Assembly (NCBI GenBank): GCA_051656605.1
Contig: JBOGCF010000017.1
Coordinates: forward strand, 186,001 to 250,000
Direction of reading: 5' to 3'
From: UBA12018 sp051656605
Lineage (GTDB): Bacteria > Bacteroidota > Bacteroidia > Bacteroidales > CAMTPD01
Length of the DNA: 64,000 nucleotides
The notes under the pieces are model-generated. The model saw only the letters and a program-made list of their open reading frames with translations, made no database searches and was not told the DNA's origin. The position numbers and the translations under genes were made by a program. Numbering within the stretch: the first letter of the stretch is position 1; every line of letters begins with the position of its first letter. Shown here in pieces: positions 8,560 to 18,157 of this stretch.

Positions 8560-9879
8560 ATGAAAGTTTTAAAGTTTGGTGGCACCTCTGTTGGTTCAGC
8601 ACAGAGAATGAAGGAAGTTGCAAACTTGATTTGTGACGGAAACCAAAAGATAGTAGTTTTATCTGCAATGTCAGGCACAACGAATGCTTTGGTTGAAATT
8701 TCGGATTATTTGTATAAAAAGAATCCGGATGGTGCAAGTGAACTTATTAATGCGCTTGAGCAAAAGTACATGATGCACGTTGAAGAACTGTATAAAACAG
8801 AGGAGTATAAACAGAAGGCCATCGAACTGCTTAAATCTCATTTTAACTACATGCGTTCTTTTACAAAAGACTTGTTCACCCTTTTTGAAGAAAAGGTGAT
8901 CCTTGCTCAAGGTGAACTTATGTCTACCGGTATGGTAAACCTATACCTAAACGAATGTGGTACAAAATCTGTTCTAATCCCTGCTTTGGAATATATGCGC
9001 ACCGACAAAAACGGTGAGCCGGATCCTCTATATATCAAAGACAAGTTGGTTACCCTTTTGAACCAACATAAAGAGGCTGAAATATACATCACGCAAGGAT
9101 ACATCTGTCGCAACGCTTACGGCGAAATCGACAACCTACAACGTGGCGGTAGCGACTATAGCGCATCACTTATCGGTGCTGCAATCGACTCGGAAGAAAT
9201 CCAAATCTGGACAGACATCGACGGTATGCACAACAACGACCCTCGTTTTGTAGAAGGTACTGCTCCCGTACGTAATCTGCACTTCGAAGAAGCAGCAGAA
9301 CTGGCTTATTTCGGGGCTAAAATCCTTCATCCTACTTGTATTCTTCCTGCAAAGTTGAATAACATTCCGGTACGTCTTCTTAACACAATGGAACCTGAAG
9401 CTCCGGGTACTTTGATTTCTAACAATACAGAAAAAGGTAAAATCAAAGCGGTTGCAGCTAAAGACAACATCACTTCGATCAAAATCAAATCGGGTAGAAT
9501 GCTGTTGGCTCACGGATTCCTTCGCAAAGTATTCGAAATCTTCGAAAGCTACCAAACTCCGATCGATATGGTTACTACTTCGGAAGTAGGCGTTTCGGTT
9601 ACAATCGACAAGTCGAAACATCTTTCTGAAATCGTTGACGATTTGAAGAAATATGGTACAGTGACTGTAGATGAAGAGATGGTAATCATTTGTGTGGTTG
9701 GCGATCTTGAGTGGGAAAACGTAGGTTTCGAGGCTCGTATCGTAAACGCATTGAAAGATATTCCTGTACGCATGATCTCTTACGGTGGAAGTAACTACAA
9801 CGTTTCGTTCCTTATCCGTTCGGAAGACAAGAAGAGAGCACTACAGGCTTTAAGTAATAACTTATTCTGCAAAGCTTAA
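8560..9879 (+). CDS. lysC: Aspartate kinase (monofunctional)
   Basis: 439 residues. The N-terminal KFGGTSVG (5-12) and the amino-acid kinase fold are followed by C-terminal ACT domains (VTTSEVGVSVTID and the last 60 residues), which normally bind lysine or threonine as feedback inhibitors. It phosphorylates aspartate, the entry to lysine, DAP, threonine and methionine synthesis. No homoserine dehydrogenase domain is fused. It is followed after six bases by lysA, so the two lysine genes are paired. Confidence 0.95.
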   Translation: MKVLKFGGTSVGSAQRMKEVANLICDGNQKIVVLSAMSGTTNALVEISDYLYKKNPDGASELINALEQKYMMHVEELYKTEEYKQKAIELLKSHFNYMRSFTKDLFTLFEEKVILAQGELMSTGMVNLYLNECGTKSVLIPALEYMRTDKNGEPDPLYIKDKLVTLLNQHKEAEIYITQGYICRNAYGEIDNLQRGGSDYSASLIGAAIDSEEIQIWTDIDGMHNNDPRFVEGTAPVRNLHFEEAAELAYFGAKILHPTCILPAKLNNIPVRLLNTMEPEAPGTLISNNTEKGKIKAVAAKDNITSIKIKSGRMLLAHGFLRKVFEIFESYQTPIDMVTTSEVGVSVTIDKSKHLSEIVDDLKKYGTVTVDEEMVIICVVGDLEWENVGFEARIVNALKDIPVRMISYGGSNYNVSFLIRSEDKKRALQALSNNLFCKA

Positions 9880-9885
9880 TTTCAC

Positions 9886-11043
9886 ATGACAAAAGGAACT
9901 TTTCCTATTGATAAATTTAAGGGGCTTCAAACTCCGTTTTATTACTACGATACCGAACTTTTGCGCAACACCTTGAAACTTGTGACAGGTGAAGCCGGAA
10001 AATACGGCTATCATGTACATTATGCTGTAAAAGCAAACGCCAACTCTAAGATTCTTTCTATCGTTCGTGAAAACGGACTAGGTGCCGACTGTGTAAGCGG
10101 TGGTGAAATTCAAGCTTGTTTGGATGCAGGTTTTCCTGCCGGCAAGATTGTTTTTGCAGGTGTAGGTAAGGCTGATTGGGAAATCAATCTAGGCCTTGAC
10201 AACAACATCTTCTGCTTCAACGTAGAATCGGCTGCCGAGCTAGAAGTAATCAACGAACTAGCTGAAGCTAAAAACAAAGTGGCAAGTGTAGCACTTCGTG
10301 TAAATCCCGAAGTTGATGCAAACACACACCATTATATCACTACCGGACTTAAAGAAAATAAGTTTGGTATCAACCTATGTCAACTTGACGAAGTTCTAGA
10401 TCAGTTTGCCCGTTTGAAAAACGTAAAACTAATCGGTTTGCATTTCCACATCGGATCGCAAATTACAGATCTTACCTCGTTCAAAGGACTTTGCGCCCGC
10501 GTAAACGAGATTCAAGAAAACATGGCAAAACGCCAAATGATTGTTGAACACATCAACGTAGGTGGTGGCCTTGGTATCGATTACAAACATCCGGATCGTC
10601 AGTCTATTCCTGACTTTGCAGATTACTTTGCAATCTTCCACCAACTATTGAAGCTTCAGCCAAATCAAACACTACACTTCGAACCAGGACGTTCTATCGT
10701 GGGTCAGTGTGGATCTTTGATTACGAAGGTTCTTTACGTGAAGAAAGGCTCAAGCAAACAGTTTGCGATTGTGGATGCAGGCTTTACGGAATTGATCCGT
10801 CCGGCGTTGTATCAGGCATACCACAAGATTGAAAACCTTACTTCGGAAGGTGCTATTGAAGCTTACGATGTAGTAGGTCCGATCTGTGAATCGTCTGACT
10901 GTTTCGGCAAAGCTGTAGACCTAAATGAAGTACACCGTGGCGATCTTATCGCTTTGCGCTCTGCCGGAGCTTACGGTGAAATTATGGCTTCTCAATACAA
11001 CTGCCGCAAATTACCAAAAGCATACTTCTCAGACACATTGTAA
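9886..11043 (+). CDS. lysA: Diaminopimelate decarboxylase
   Basis: 385 residues, fold-type III PLP enzyme. The PLP lysine lies in HYAVKANAN (near residue 48). The glycine loop GGGLGIDY, the phosphate-binding EPGRSIVG and the substrate Cys region VVGPICESSDCF are all present. It converts meso-DAP to lysine. It is downstream of lysC in a two-gene unit that ends at a strong terminator. Confidence 0.96.
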   Translation: MTKGTFPIDKFKGLQTPFYYYDTELLRNTLKLVTGEAGKYGYHVHYAVKANANSKILSIVRENGLGADCVSGGEIQACLDAGFPAGKIVFAGVGKADWEINLGLDNNIFCFNVESAAELEVINELAEAKNKVASVALRVNPEVDANTHHYITTGLKENKFGINLCQLDEVLDQFARLKNVKLIGLHFHIGSQITDLTSFKGLCARVNEIQENMAKRQMIVEHINVGGGLGIDYKHPDRQSIPDFADYFAIFHQLLKLQPNQTLHFEPGRSIVGQCGSLITKVLYVKKGSSKQFAIVDAGFTELIRPALYQAYHKIENLTSEGAIEAYDVVGPICESSDCFGKAVDLNEVHRGDLIALRSAGAYGEIMASQYNCRKLPKAYFSDTL

Positions 11044-11069
11044 TCAACAATGTCGACGACATAGAAATG

Positions 11070-11108
11070 AAAAAGGGAGGCTTCTTAAACGAAGCTCTCC
11101 CTTTTTTT
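11070..11108 (+). terminator. Intrinsic terminator after lysA
   Basis: Stem AAAGGGAG-GCTTC with GAAGC-CTCCCTTT (one bulged T), followed by seven T. Confidence 0.9.
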
Positions 11109-11109
11109 G

Positions 11110-11355
11110 TGATTCAAATTACTCATAAATCCATAACACATAAATATCGTGTGTTTGCTCTCTCTTTTTCATACGTAATAAACACTGCGTTCGAGCAAAA
11201 CTTATCTATCAAATATTCGTGATATAATCACAACAAAAACCTTGCTTGCTTTTCATAAAAACTATGCATACTTTTTTTATAAACCTCTTTAGGTTTCGAG
11301 CAAAACCATGCATGGTTTTAAAAGCTGCGCAATATACAACAATCTTAGATCTTAT
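11110..11355. other. Intergenic stretch with palindrome and direct repeat
   Basis: No gene is supported here; the 62-codon frame across it runs into the methyltransferase gene on the other strand. It holds a 12-bp direct repeat TTCGAGCAAAAC (11190-11201 and 11295-11306), a small hairpin AAACCT-CTTT-AGGTTT (11281-11296) and a perfect 18-bp palindrome, AAAACCATG joined to CATGGTTTT (11302-11319). The palindrome may be the end of the convergent methyltransferase transcript or a binding site. Confidence 0.5.
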
Positions 11356-11934
11356 TTATCTACGCGTGCCCGAAAGCACGTACAAATCAGGAGCATCAAT
11401 CATCGTATCAATTTCAAAGCTTCTCACAAAATGATCTGCTTCGTGCTCTACTGCCAATAAATGATCGGATATTTTCGAATCTAGTTTATGATGACATCCA
11501 TTGATCTTTTCTTTACTATCAGAGTGTGCTACGACAAAACGTCCGCCAGGCTTCAAGACATGATATAACTTTGCAACAAGCGATTTTTTATCCAAAAAGT
11601 GAGGATAAGCATTGTACACGATCGCCACATCAAAATCACCCTCCTCGATATCCATAAAGTCGGTCGCTTCAAAACGAACTGCATTGTGATCAAATTTTGA
11701 TTGTGCGACCTTTATCATCTCTTCCGAAATATCGACTCCCAGGATTTCACCTGCTCCGATTTCAAGCAGAGAGGGAGTCAAAACTCCGGTTCCGCAAGCT
11801 ACATCGAGCACCTTTGCTCCTTCATCAATACGCGACAACAACAAAATGCGTTCAATGCGAAGCAAATCATGCTTACAAATCGTATCCCACTCTGGTGCCA
11901 TCTTATCAAAAAAATCTTTTATATCATTTCTCAT
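11356..11934 (-). CDS. Class I SAM-dependent methyltransferase
   Basis: 192 residues with the Rossmann-type methyltransferase core. Motif I is VLDVACGTG (near 42-50), then ILGVDISEEM (motif II), FEATDF and FDVAIVYNAYPHF (motif IV). The substrate is not known; such short stand-alone enzymes include ubiquinone/menaquinone-type and small-molecule methyltransferases. It stands alone, transcribed against lysA and away from the GT2 gene. Confidence 0.85.
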   Translation of the reverse strand: MRNDIKDFFDKMAPEWDTICKHDLLRIERILLLSRIDEGAKVLDVACGTGVLTPSLLEIGAGEILGVDISEEMIKVAQSKFDHNAVRFEATDFMDIEEGDFDVAIVYNAYPHFLDKKSLVAKLYHVLKPGGRFVVAHSDSKEKINGCHHKLDSKISDHLLAVEHEADHFVRSFEIDTMIDAPDLYVLSGTRR

Positions 11935-12109
11935 AGGGAATCTCTTTAGCCGATACGCATCAATTTGGTATCTTAACTGTTGTAATAATAAGACGATATT
12001 TCGTTTTACTATCTATATAATCTAAAAGCGGCATAATTGTTCACAAAGCAAGCAAAAAGCTCTATCTTCGCTGCTCGTAACAGACATGATTTTTTATTAA
12101 AGAAACAAA

Positions 12110-13285
12110 ATGGAACCGACAATCTTCACTGCCAACTGGTCTATGATCTTACTCATATCGGCCACTGTTTTACTGTGCATACAGTTAGCATATTATATTT
12201 TTATTTATGCTAAGCCTTTTCAATTGATCAAGCAAAGCAACTTGAGCAAGTTGGAATACAACGATGCCCTACCTCCGGTTTCTGTAATTATATATGCACT
12301 GAATGACTCGGAAAACCTTCGAGAAAATCTCCCGAAAATACTTGAACAAGAATATCCCAACTTCGAGGTTATTGTAATAAACGATGGTTCGACTGATGAA
12401 ACGGAAGAAGTACTTAAGCTATATTCTGCCAATTTCTCCAACCTTTATCACACCTACATCCCCGAAGAGTCGCGCTATCTAAGTCGCCGTAAGCTTGCCA
12501 TGACAGTGGGTATTAAGGCAGCAAAACACGATTATCTTCTCTTTACCGATTCGGCTTCAGCCCCGGTATCGCCACTTTGGATTGAACGAATGATGCGCAA
12601 CTTTACGCCCGAAACAGATTTCGTACTTGGTTTTTCGGGCTACTATAAAGCAAAAGGATTTCTTGCCTCACTGGTAAGCTTCGACAACCTGCTCACCATG
12701 GTTCATTACCTGGCTCGTGCCATTGCAAAAAGGCCTTATGCCGGCCTCGGTCGCAACTTGGCTTATCGTAAAAGCGTATTCTTCAACAATAAAGGATTCT
12801 CAAAACATCTCGACCTGCATTTTGGAGAAGACAATTTGTTTGTGAATGACAATGCCACAAAAACCAATACACGTGTAGAGGTTTCTCCAGAAAGTATTAT
12901 CCAATCAGAAACTCCTTACAATGCGAGCATCTGGAAGGAAATAAAATTAAGACTAGCTGGAACCGCTTGTCACTACAAAGGAATGAGTCCGATTTTATTC
13001 GGCCTCGAAACTTTTACTCGTTTTCTATTTTTTGTAAACATTATATTACTTATAATTGTATCCAATTTAAATTGGATAGTTATTGTAGAAGCTATATGTT
13101 TGTTGCTAATACGATGGACTGTAAGATGCATTCAGATATCGAAGCTCCAATCGCTGTTCTTACAAAAGAAAACAACAGCTCTAACGCTATTACTCGACTG
13201 CATCAATCCGATCTGCAATCTGTACTTTAAATTAAACCGCAAGGTGAGCTTTAAAAATGATTACACCTGGCGTCTACCTAAATAA
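12110..13285 (+). CDS. Membrane-bound family 2 glycosyltransferase
   Basis: 391 residues. One N-terminal membrane helix (about 12-32) precedes a GT-A domain with VIVINDGSTDE and the LLFTDSASAP metal site, and further hydrophobic helices follow at about 300-340. This topology is that of processive or cell-envelope GT2 enzymes with the catalytic domain in the cytoplasm. The acceptor is unknown. The gene is followed after six bases by a TonB-dependent receptor gene, and the two are almost certainly one transcript. Confidence 0.88.
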   Translation: MEPTIFTANWSMILLISATVLLCIQLAYYIFIYAKPFQLIKQSNLSKLEYNDALPPVSVIIYALNDSENLRENLPKILEQEYPNFEVIVINDGSTDETEEVLKLYSANFSNLYHTYIPEESRYLSRRKLAMTVGIKAAKHDYLLFTDSASAPVSPLWIERMMRNFTPETDFVLGFSGYYKAKGFLASLVSFDNLLTMVHYLARAIAKRPYAGLGRNLAYRKSVFFNNKGFSKHLDLHFGEDNLFVNDNATKTNTRVEVSPESIIQSETPYNASIWKEIKLRLAGTACHYKGMSPILFGLETFTRFLFFVNIILLIIVSNLNWIVIVEAICLLLIRWTVRCIQISKLQSLFLQKKTTALTLLLDCINPICNLYFKLNRKVSFKNDYTWRLPK

Positions 13286-13291
13286 ACCAGA

Positions 13292-15196
13292 ATGAAAAAG
13301 AAAGTTTTATTATGCTTTGGGATACTCCCGCTAACCACACTGTTTTCACCCACAACAATTCAGGCCAACAATCCTGAGAATGAACAAACCCTTATTACAG
13401 ACTCGGTACGACTCAGCGAAGTAGTTGTAACCGGATCAATGACCGAAGTGAGCAAACGACAATTGCCTCTTCACGTAGAAGTAATTGGTCGTAAGGATAT
13501 TGAACAACGCAAAACCACCTCACTCTTGCCGCTACTTTCCGAACGCATCCCGGGAATGTTTGTCACCCAACGCGGCGTAATGGGATTTGGTGTAGCAAAC
13601 GGATCTGCAGGCTCGATGACCATGCGCGGTATTGGTGGTAGCCCCAACACCCAACTTCTTGTGCTGATAGACGGACATCCGCAATACATGGGATTGATGG
13701 GACATCCACTTCCCGACATGTATGAAACGGCTATTGCCGAAAAAGTCGAAGTCGTAAAAGGTCCGGCCTCATACCTTTACGGATCCAATGCCATGGGTGG
13801 CGTTGTAAACATCATCACCAAACGCCCCGACGGACTAAAACCATCACTTACGAGAGCCAATCTGATGTATGGAAGTTACAATACCTTCTCGGCAAACGCA
13901 TCCAATGCCTACCAAAAAGGGAAATGGGATACCTATATCTCGGCAACTTATAATCGAACAGACGGACACCGCGACAACTCCGAATTTAACCAATGGAGCG
14001 GTTACGGAAAGGTAGGATATCAGATTTCGGAACATTATAAAACCCGATTCGACTTCAACATTACCCGCTTCAAAGCTTCGAATCCGGGCACAATCGAAAA
14101 GCCTATCAATGATAACATTGCTCGCGTTGTGAGAGGGATGAGTTCCCTTTCGCTCGAAAACAAATACGATAATCTAAACGGTGCTTTGAATTTGTATGTC
14201 AACTTCGGAGACCATAAAATAAACGACGGGTATTACGAAGGACAGCAACCAAAGGACTTCTATTTCCGCTCGAAGGATAAAATGTGGGGAGCTACATTCT
14301 ATCAAACTACCTCTCTTTTCAAAGGTAACAGTACCACTGCCGGCGTAGACTTTAAAGCCTACGGCGGACATGCGTGGAACGACTCGATCCACTCCGACAA
14401 AAAGACCGATCTCGTAGATCGTAATATCTATGAAGTAGCGGGATATGTGAATATGCGTCAAGCCATTACCGATCGTTTATTTTTAAGTGCCGGTATTCGC
14501 TTCGATCACAACAGCCACACCGGAGGAGAATGGATTCCTCTTGGAGGAATTAGCTTTATAGCAGCTCGCAACACCGTAGTAAAAGCTGTTGTAAGTAAGG
14601 GATTCCGTAACCCTACCATTCGAGAAATGTACATGTTTCCACCACAAAACCCGAACCTTAAGCCCGAGAAATTGGTTAATTATGAGTTGTCGGTTTCACA
14701 AGGTTTGCTACAAGACAAGTTGCAACTTGATCTAAGTGTGTACTACCTAAAGGCTAACAACCTAATCCAAACACAAATGGAGGGTGGTAGACCGCAGAAT
14801 GTAAACACCGGTAAAGTGGAAAACTATGGAGTTGAGTTTGCCGCAAACTATCACGTTACACGTGCGCTTTCGTTAAATACAAACTATAGCTATACACACA
14901 TGCAACGTCCGGTTTTGGCAGCACCGAAACATCAATTCTATATTGGTGGTAGTTATACGATAAACAAATGGTCGGCTCAAACAGGTTTGCAATACATCAA
15001 CAAGTTGTACACAAGTATCAAACCGGCTACAACAGACAACTTTACACTTTGGAATGCTTCCGTTTCCTACTTCCCGCTTGCTTGGCTCGAAATATATGGA
15101 AAAGTCGAAAATATCCTGAATCAAAAATATCAGATTAATGCAGGATTTCCAATGCCCGGAACCAATGCATACGGAGGGGTGAAAGTAGCTTTTTAA
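13292..15196 (+). CDS. TonB-dependent outer-membrane receptor
   Basis: 634 residues with a signal peptide (cut near IQANN). The plug domain covers about 55-165 and carries the typical VEVIGRKDIEQR, LLVLIDG and VEVVKGPASYLYGSNAMGGVVNI signatures. A 22-strand barrel follows, ending in an aromatic residue (VKVAF). There is no SusC-type carboxypeptidase-regulatory domain, so it resembles siderophore, vitamin or metal receptors more than glycan receptors; the ligand is unknown. It follows the GT2 gene by six bases and ends at a bidirectional terminator. Confidence 0.92.
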   Translation: MKKKVLLCFGILPLTTLFSPTTIQANNPENEQTLITDSVRLSEVVVTGSMTEVSKRQLPLHVEVIGRKDIEQRKTTSLLPLLSERIPGMFVTQRGVMGFGVANGSAGSMTMRGIGGSPNTQLLVLIDGHPQYMGLMGHPLPDMYETAIAEKVEVVKGPASYLYGSNAMGGVVNIITKRPDGLKPSLTRANLMYGSYNTFSANASNAYQKGKWDTYISATYNRTDGHRDNSEFNQWSGYGKVGYQISEHYKTRFDFNITRFKASNPGTIEKPINDNIARVVRGMSSLSLENKYDNLNGALNLYVNFGDHKINDGYYEGQQPKDFYFRSKDKMWGATFYQTTSLFKGNSTTAGVDFKAYGGHAWNDSIHSDKKTDLVDRNIYEVAGYVNMRQAITDRLFLSAGIRFDHNSHTGGEWIPLGGISFIAARNTVVKAVVSKGFRNPTIREMYMFPPQNPNLKPEKLVNYELSVSQGLLQDKLQLDLSVYYLKANNLIQTQMEGGRPQNVNTGKVENYGVEFAANYHVTRALSLNTNYSYTHMQRPVLAAPKHQFYIGGSYTINKWSAQTGLQYINKLYTSIKPATTDNFTLWNASVSYFPLAWLEIYGKVENILNQKYQINAGFPMPGTNAYGGVKVAF

Positions 15197-15263
15197 CAAG
15201 TTATCAACACCTACATTTCAGATGTAAATCAAACTAGCATCTTTATAACTTCTCAATAAAGAA

Positions 15264-15297
15264 AGAGCGTTGTTCCTAACTAGTAGGGCAACGCTCT
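15264..15297. terminator. Bidirectional terminator between TonB receptor and LolC/E-type gene
   Basis: Stem AGAGCGTTG/CAACGCTCT with a 16-base loop lies between two convergent genes. A tail of T is present on both sides but is short. Confidence 0.75.
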
Positions 15298-15320
15298 CTT
15301 CATTTCAGTACGTATCTATT

Positions 15321-16565
15321 TTATTCGAATCGAATCGATTTGGCAGGTTCAATCTTTGTGATCAAATAAGTGGGCCCAAGCATCATCACCATCGAAACCA
15401 ACAAAGCTCCGACATTGATCAAAAGCCAATGCCACACCGTAAGTTCAATAGGAACTGCATCGAGGTAATATACACTCGAATTGAGCTTGAGAGGTTGCAG
15501 GTATTTCTGAATGAAACAAATCGACAAACCAATTGCATTTCCCCAGATCATCCCTTTCCCAATCAAGAAAAAGGCAAGATAAAGAAACACTTTACGGATG
15601 CTACGGTTGCCTTCTCCCAGTGCTTTGAGAATACCAATCATATTGGTTCGCTCCAGAATGATAATAAGTAAACCGGCAATCATGGTAAAACCCGACACCG
15701 CCATCATCAATACCAGAATAATTACAACGTTGGTATCAAGAATATCCAACCACCCGAAAATCATTGGGTTTAGTTCTTTGATGGACCGCACATAATACAT
15801 CATTCCTTGGCGGTCTTCGCTATCGAGTAGAACTTCTGTCAGCTTTTCGGTGGTATCATCCAACTTACCATAGTCTTTGACATAGAGTTCGATCCCACTT
15901 ACCATATCCGGATCCCATCCGTTGAGTCGACGAATATGACGCATATCTCCTACTACAAACAATTTGTCGTAATCTTCGAAACCGCTATCATATATTCCCG
16001 AAATCTTAAACTTACGTGCTCGGATATCATTTTCGATAAAGTAGGCCAGGAAATCATCGCCCGTTTTCAAGTCGAGTCTATTAGCCAAATATCGCGAAAT
16101 CAACACATCGTTTGATGATTTATTCCCTCCTATAACGGGCAAACTCCCCTCTTTGAGGTTCTTTTCAAAGAACGACCAGTTATAAACCGAGTCGACTCCT
16201 TTGAGCACAAATCCCTCAAATTCGCTATCTGTCTTGATCATTCCCGGTTTGGTTGCATATAGTTCGACCGATTCTATATTGGGAAAAGCCTTAAGACTAT
16301 CAATAAGCGAGGCTCCTACCGCAATGGGCTGAGTTTCGTACGAGGCATTGTTATCAAAATTGGTAATGCGGATATGTGAACCAAAGCCGATCACTTTGTT
16401 TCGCACCTCTTGCTTAAAGCCCAAAATAATTGCCACCGAAAGAATCATAACGGCAAGTCCGAGAGCAATACTAATCAAGGATATCCGGATGGCAGGAGGC
16501 GTGGCCTCTTTCCCTCCGTCTTTATTGAAATGGATGCGTTTGGCAATAAACAGTTCTAAATTCAC
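15321..16565 (-). CDS. LolC/LolE-type ABC transporter permease (FtsX/MacB family)
   Basis: 414 residues. One N-terminal membrane helix (about 27-52) follows the typical start MNLELFIAKRI. A large periplasmic domain comes next, then three C-terminal helices forming the FtsX-like permease domain (VSGFTMIAGLLIIILERTNM and LKALGEGNRSIRKVFL). Lol permeases extract lipoproteins from the inner membrane. The ATPase partner (LolD) is not adjacent. The start codon is GTG; the following MNLELFIAKR matches the usual family N-terminus, which supports it. Confidence 0.88.
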   Translation of the reverse strand: MNLELFIAKRIHFNKDGGKEATPPAIRISLISIALGLAVMILSVAIILGFKQEVRNKVIGFGSHIRITNFDNNASYETQPIAVGASLIDSLKAFPNIESVELYATKPGMIKTDSEFEGFVLKGVDSVYNWSFFEKNLKEGSLPVIGGNKSSNDVLISRYLANRLDLKTGDDFLAYFIENDIRARKFKISGIYDSGFEDYDKLFVVGDMRHIRRLNGWDPDMVSGIELYVKDYGKLDDTTEKLTEVLLDSEDRQGMMYYVRSIKELNPMIFGWLDILDTNVVIILVLMMAVSGFTMIAGLLIIILERTNMIGILKALGEGNRSIRKVFLYLAFFLIGKGMIWGNAIGLSICFIQKYLQPLKLNSSVYYLDAVPIELTVWHWLLINVGALLVSMVMMLGPTYLITKIEPAKSIRFE

Positions 16566-16649
16566 AGTTGCTGTTTTTCTTCGTTAGTAGTTCCTGTTTT
16601 CGGATGTAAAGATAAGCACCCGAATAGAAAATAACGATCAAAATAAAAA

Positions 16650-16686
16650 AAACCGATCAATTGCCTATATGACAATTAATCGGTTT
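16650..16686 (-). terminator. Terminator of aminotransferase gene
   Basis: Stem AAACCGAT-AATTG with CAATT-ATCGGTTT. On the minus strand it is followed by eight T, so it serves the aminotransferase gene at 16723-17922. Confidence 0.85.
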
Positions 16687-16722
16687 CGTTTGATTTATAT
16701 CTTCTCAGATCGTTGTATGCTT

Positions 16723-17922
16723 TTACAAAACACGACCCGGATAAGCTTCTAATGCTTTTTCGAGCACTTGAATTGCTTTGGCAAGTTCATCTTTTTTCAA
16801 TACATAAGCAATACGTACCTGATCTTTACCAAGCCCTGGTGTTGTATAAAAACCGGAAGCAGGTGCCATAAACACCGTTTGTCCTTCGTAGTCGAACTCT
16901 TCCAGACACCATGCACAGAACTTATCGGCATCATCTACCGGAAGCTTGGCTACGGTATAAAATGCTCCCATTGGAATTGGTGAATAACAACCCGGAATAC
17001 GGTTTAGTGCATCTACCAAAAACTTACGACGCTCTACGTATTCGTTGTATACATCAAGCATATACTCCTCCGGTGTATCCAATGATGCTTCTGCTACGAT
17101 CTGTCCTAATAGCGGCGGACTCAAACGAGCCTGGCACCATTTCATTACGTTTGCTTTTACATCTTTGTTTTTCGAGATCAACGCACCAATACGGATACCG
17201 CATTCGCTATAGCGTTTTGATACCGAGTCTACCAAGATTACGTTATTTTCGATCCCTTCCAAGTGAAAGGCCGAGATATATGGAGCTCCCGTATAACAGA
17301 ATTCACGATACACTTCGTCAGAGAAAAGGAACAAGTCGTATTTCTTAACAAGATCACGAATCTGGTTCATCTCCTTTTGTGTATACAAATATCCGGTTGG
17401 GTTATTTGGGTTACAGATCAAAATGGCTTTGGTACGTGGTGTAATCAATTCCTCAAATTTCTCTACCGACGGAAGGGCAAAACCCTCTTCAATGGTGGAA
17501 GGAATCGTTTTAATAACTGCACCGGCCGAAATAGCAAACGCCATATAGTTGGCATAGGCTGGTTCGGGTACAATGATCTCGTCGCCCGGATCCAAACATG
17601 CCATAAACGAGAAGAAAACCGCTTCCGATCCTCCTGTTGTTATGATAATGTCTTCTGCCGTAACGTCGATTTTATATTTAGAATAGTATTTTACCAAGCG
17701 TTCACGTAGGCTCGCGTTACCCTCACTCGGGCTATATTCAAGCACAGAACGGTCTATATGCTTCAGTGCATCTAAGGCGACTTGCGGAGTGGCGACATCT
17801 GGTTGTCCGATATTGAGATGATAAACCTTTACTCCTTTTTGTTTGGCCTTATTTGCCAACGGAACCAATTTCCGAATAGGTGAAGCGGGCATCTCCTGTC
17901 CGCGCTGCGAAATCTTAGGCAT
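16723..17922 (-). CDS. Class I/II pyridoxal-phosphate aminotransferase (aspartate aminotransferase-like)
   Basis: 399 residues, fold-type I aminotransferase. The substrate-binding LNIGQPDVATP is near residue 37, NPNNPTGYLYT near 173, the PLP lysine in DSVSKRYSECGIRIG, and the C-terminal RIAYVLKKDEL includes the carboxylate-binding Arg. It is likely an aspartate or broad-range aminotransferase; the exact amino donor cannot be set by sequence. It is a single gene with its own terminator. Confidence 0.9.
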   Translation of the reverse strand: MPKISQRGQEMPASPIRKLVPLANKAKQKGVKVYHLNIGQPDVATPQVALDALKHIDRSVLEYSPSEGNASLRERLVKYYSKYKIDVTAEDIIITTGGSEAVFFSFMACLDPGDEIIVPEPAYANYMAFAISAGAVIKTIPSTIEEGFALPSVEKFEELITPRTKAILICNPNNPTGYLYTQKEMNQIRDLVKKYDLFLFSDEVYREFCYTGAPYISAFHLEGIENNVILVDSVSKRYSECGIRIGALISKNKDVKANVMKWCQARLSPPLLGQIVAEASLDTPEEYMLDVYNEYVERRKFLVDALNRIPGCYSPIPMGAFYTVAKLPVDDADKFCAWCLEEFDYEGQTVFMAPASGFYTTPGLGKDQVRIAYVLKKDELAKAIQVLEKALEAYPGRVL

Positions 17923-18090
17923 TATGTTTCAATTAATAACGATATATATTCGTTTATTTACAAGTCGAGACGAAGATAGTGCTTTTTCTTTGAAAAGAAC
18001 ATTAACTAAAATCAAAAACTTCGTAACGAATACAAAACCTATGCTCAAATACAGCAGGTTAAGTATTCTAACAGCCAATCTAAAAAAAGA

Positions 18091-18129
18091 AAAACCTCTG
18101 CTACAGATCTGATCTGCAACAGAGGTTTT
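18091..18129 (-). terminator. Terminator of YitT-family gene
   Basis: Perfect 10-bp outer stem AAAACCTCTG/CAGAGGTTTT with a GATCTGATC core. On the minus strand the stem runs into TTTTTCTTTTTTT. Confidence 0.85.
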
Positions 18130-18157
18130 AGATATACCTTGATTGTGTATTTACAAA

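Noticed and set aside
11246..11434. 62-codon plus-strand reading frame after lysA
   Set aside because: It overlaps the methyltransferase gene on the other strand, has no recognisable domain or signal, and no promoter box in front.
15201..15209. TTATCAACA as a DnaA box
   Set aside because: One mismatch from consensus, but it is a lone copy after the TonB receptor gene with no cluster or AT-rich unwinding element, so chance is enough.
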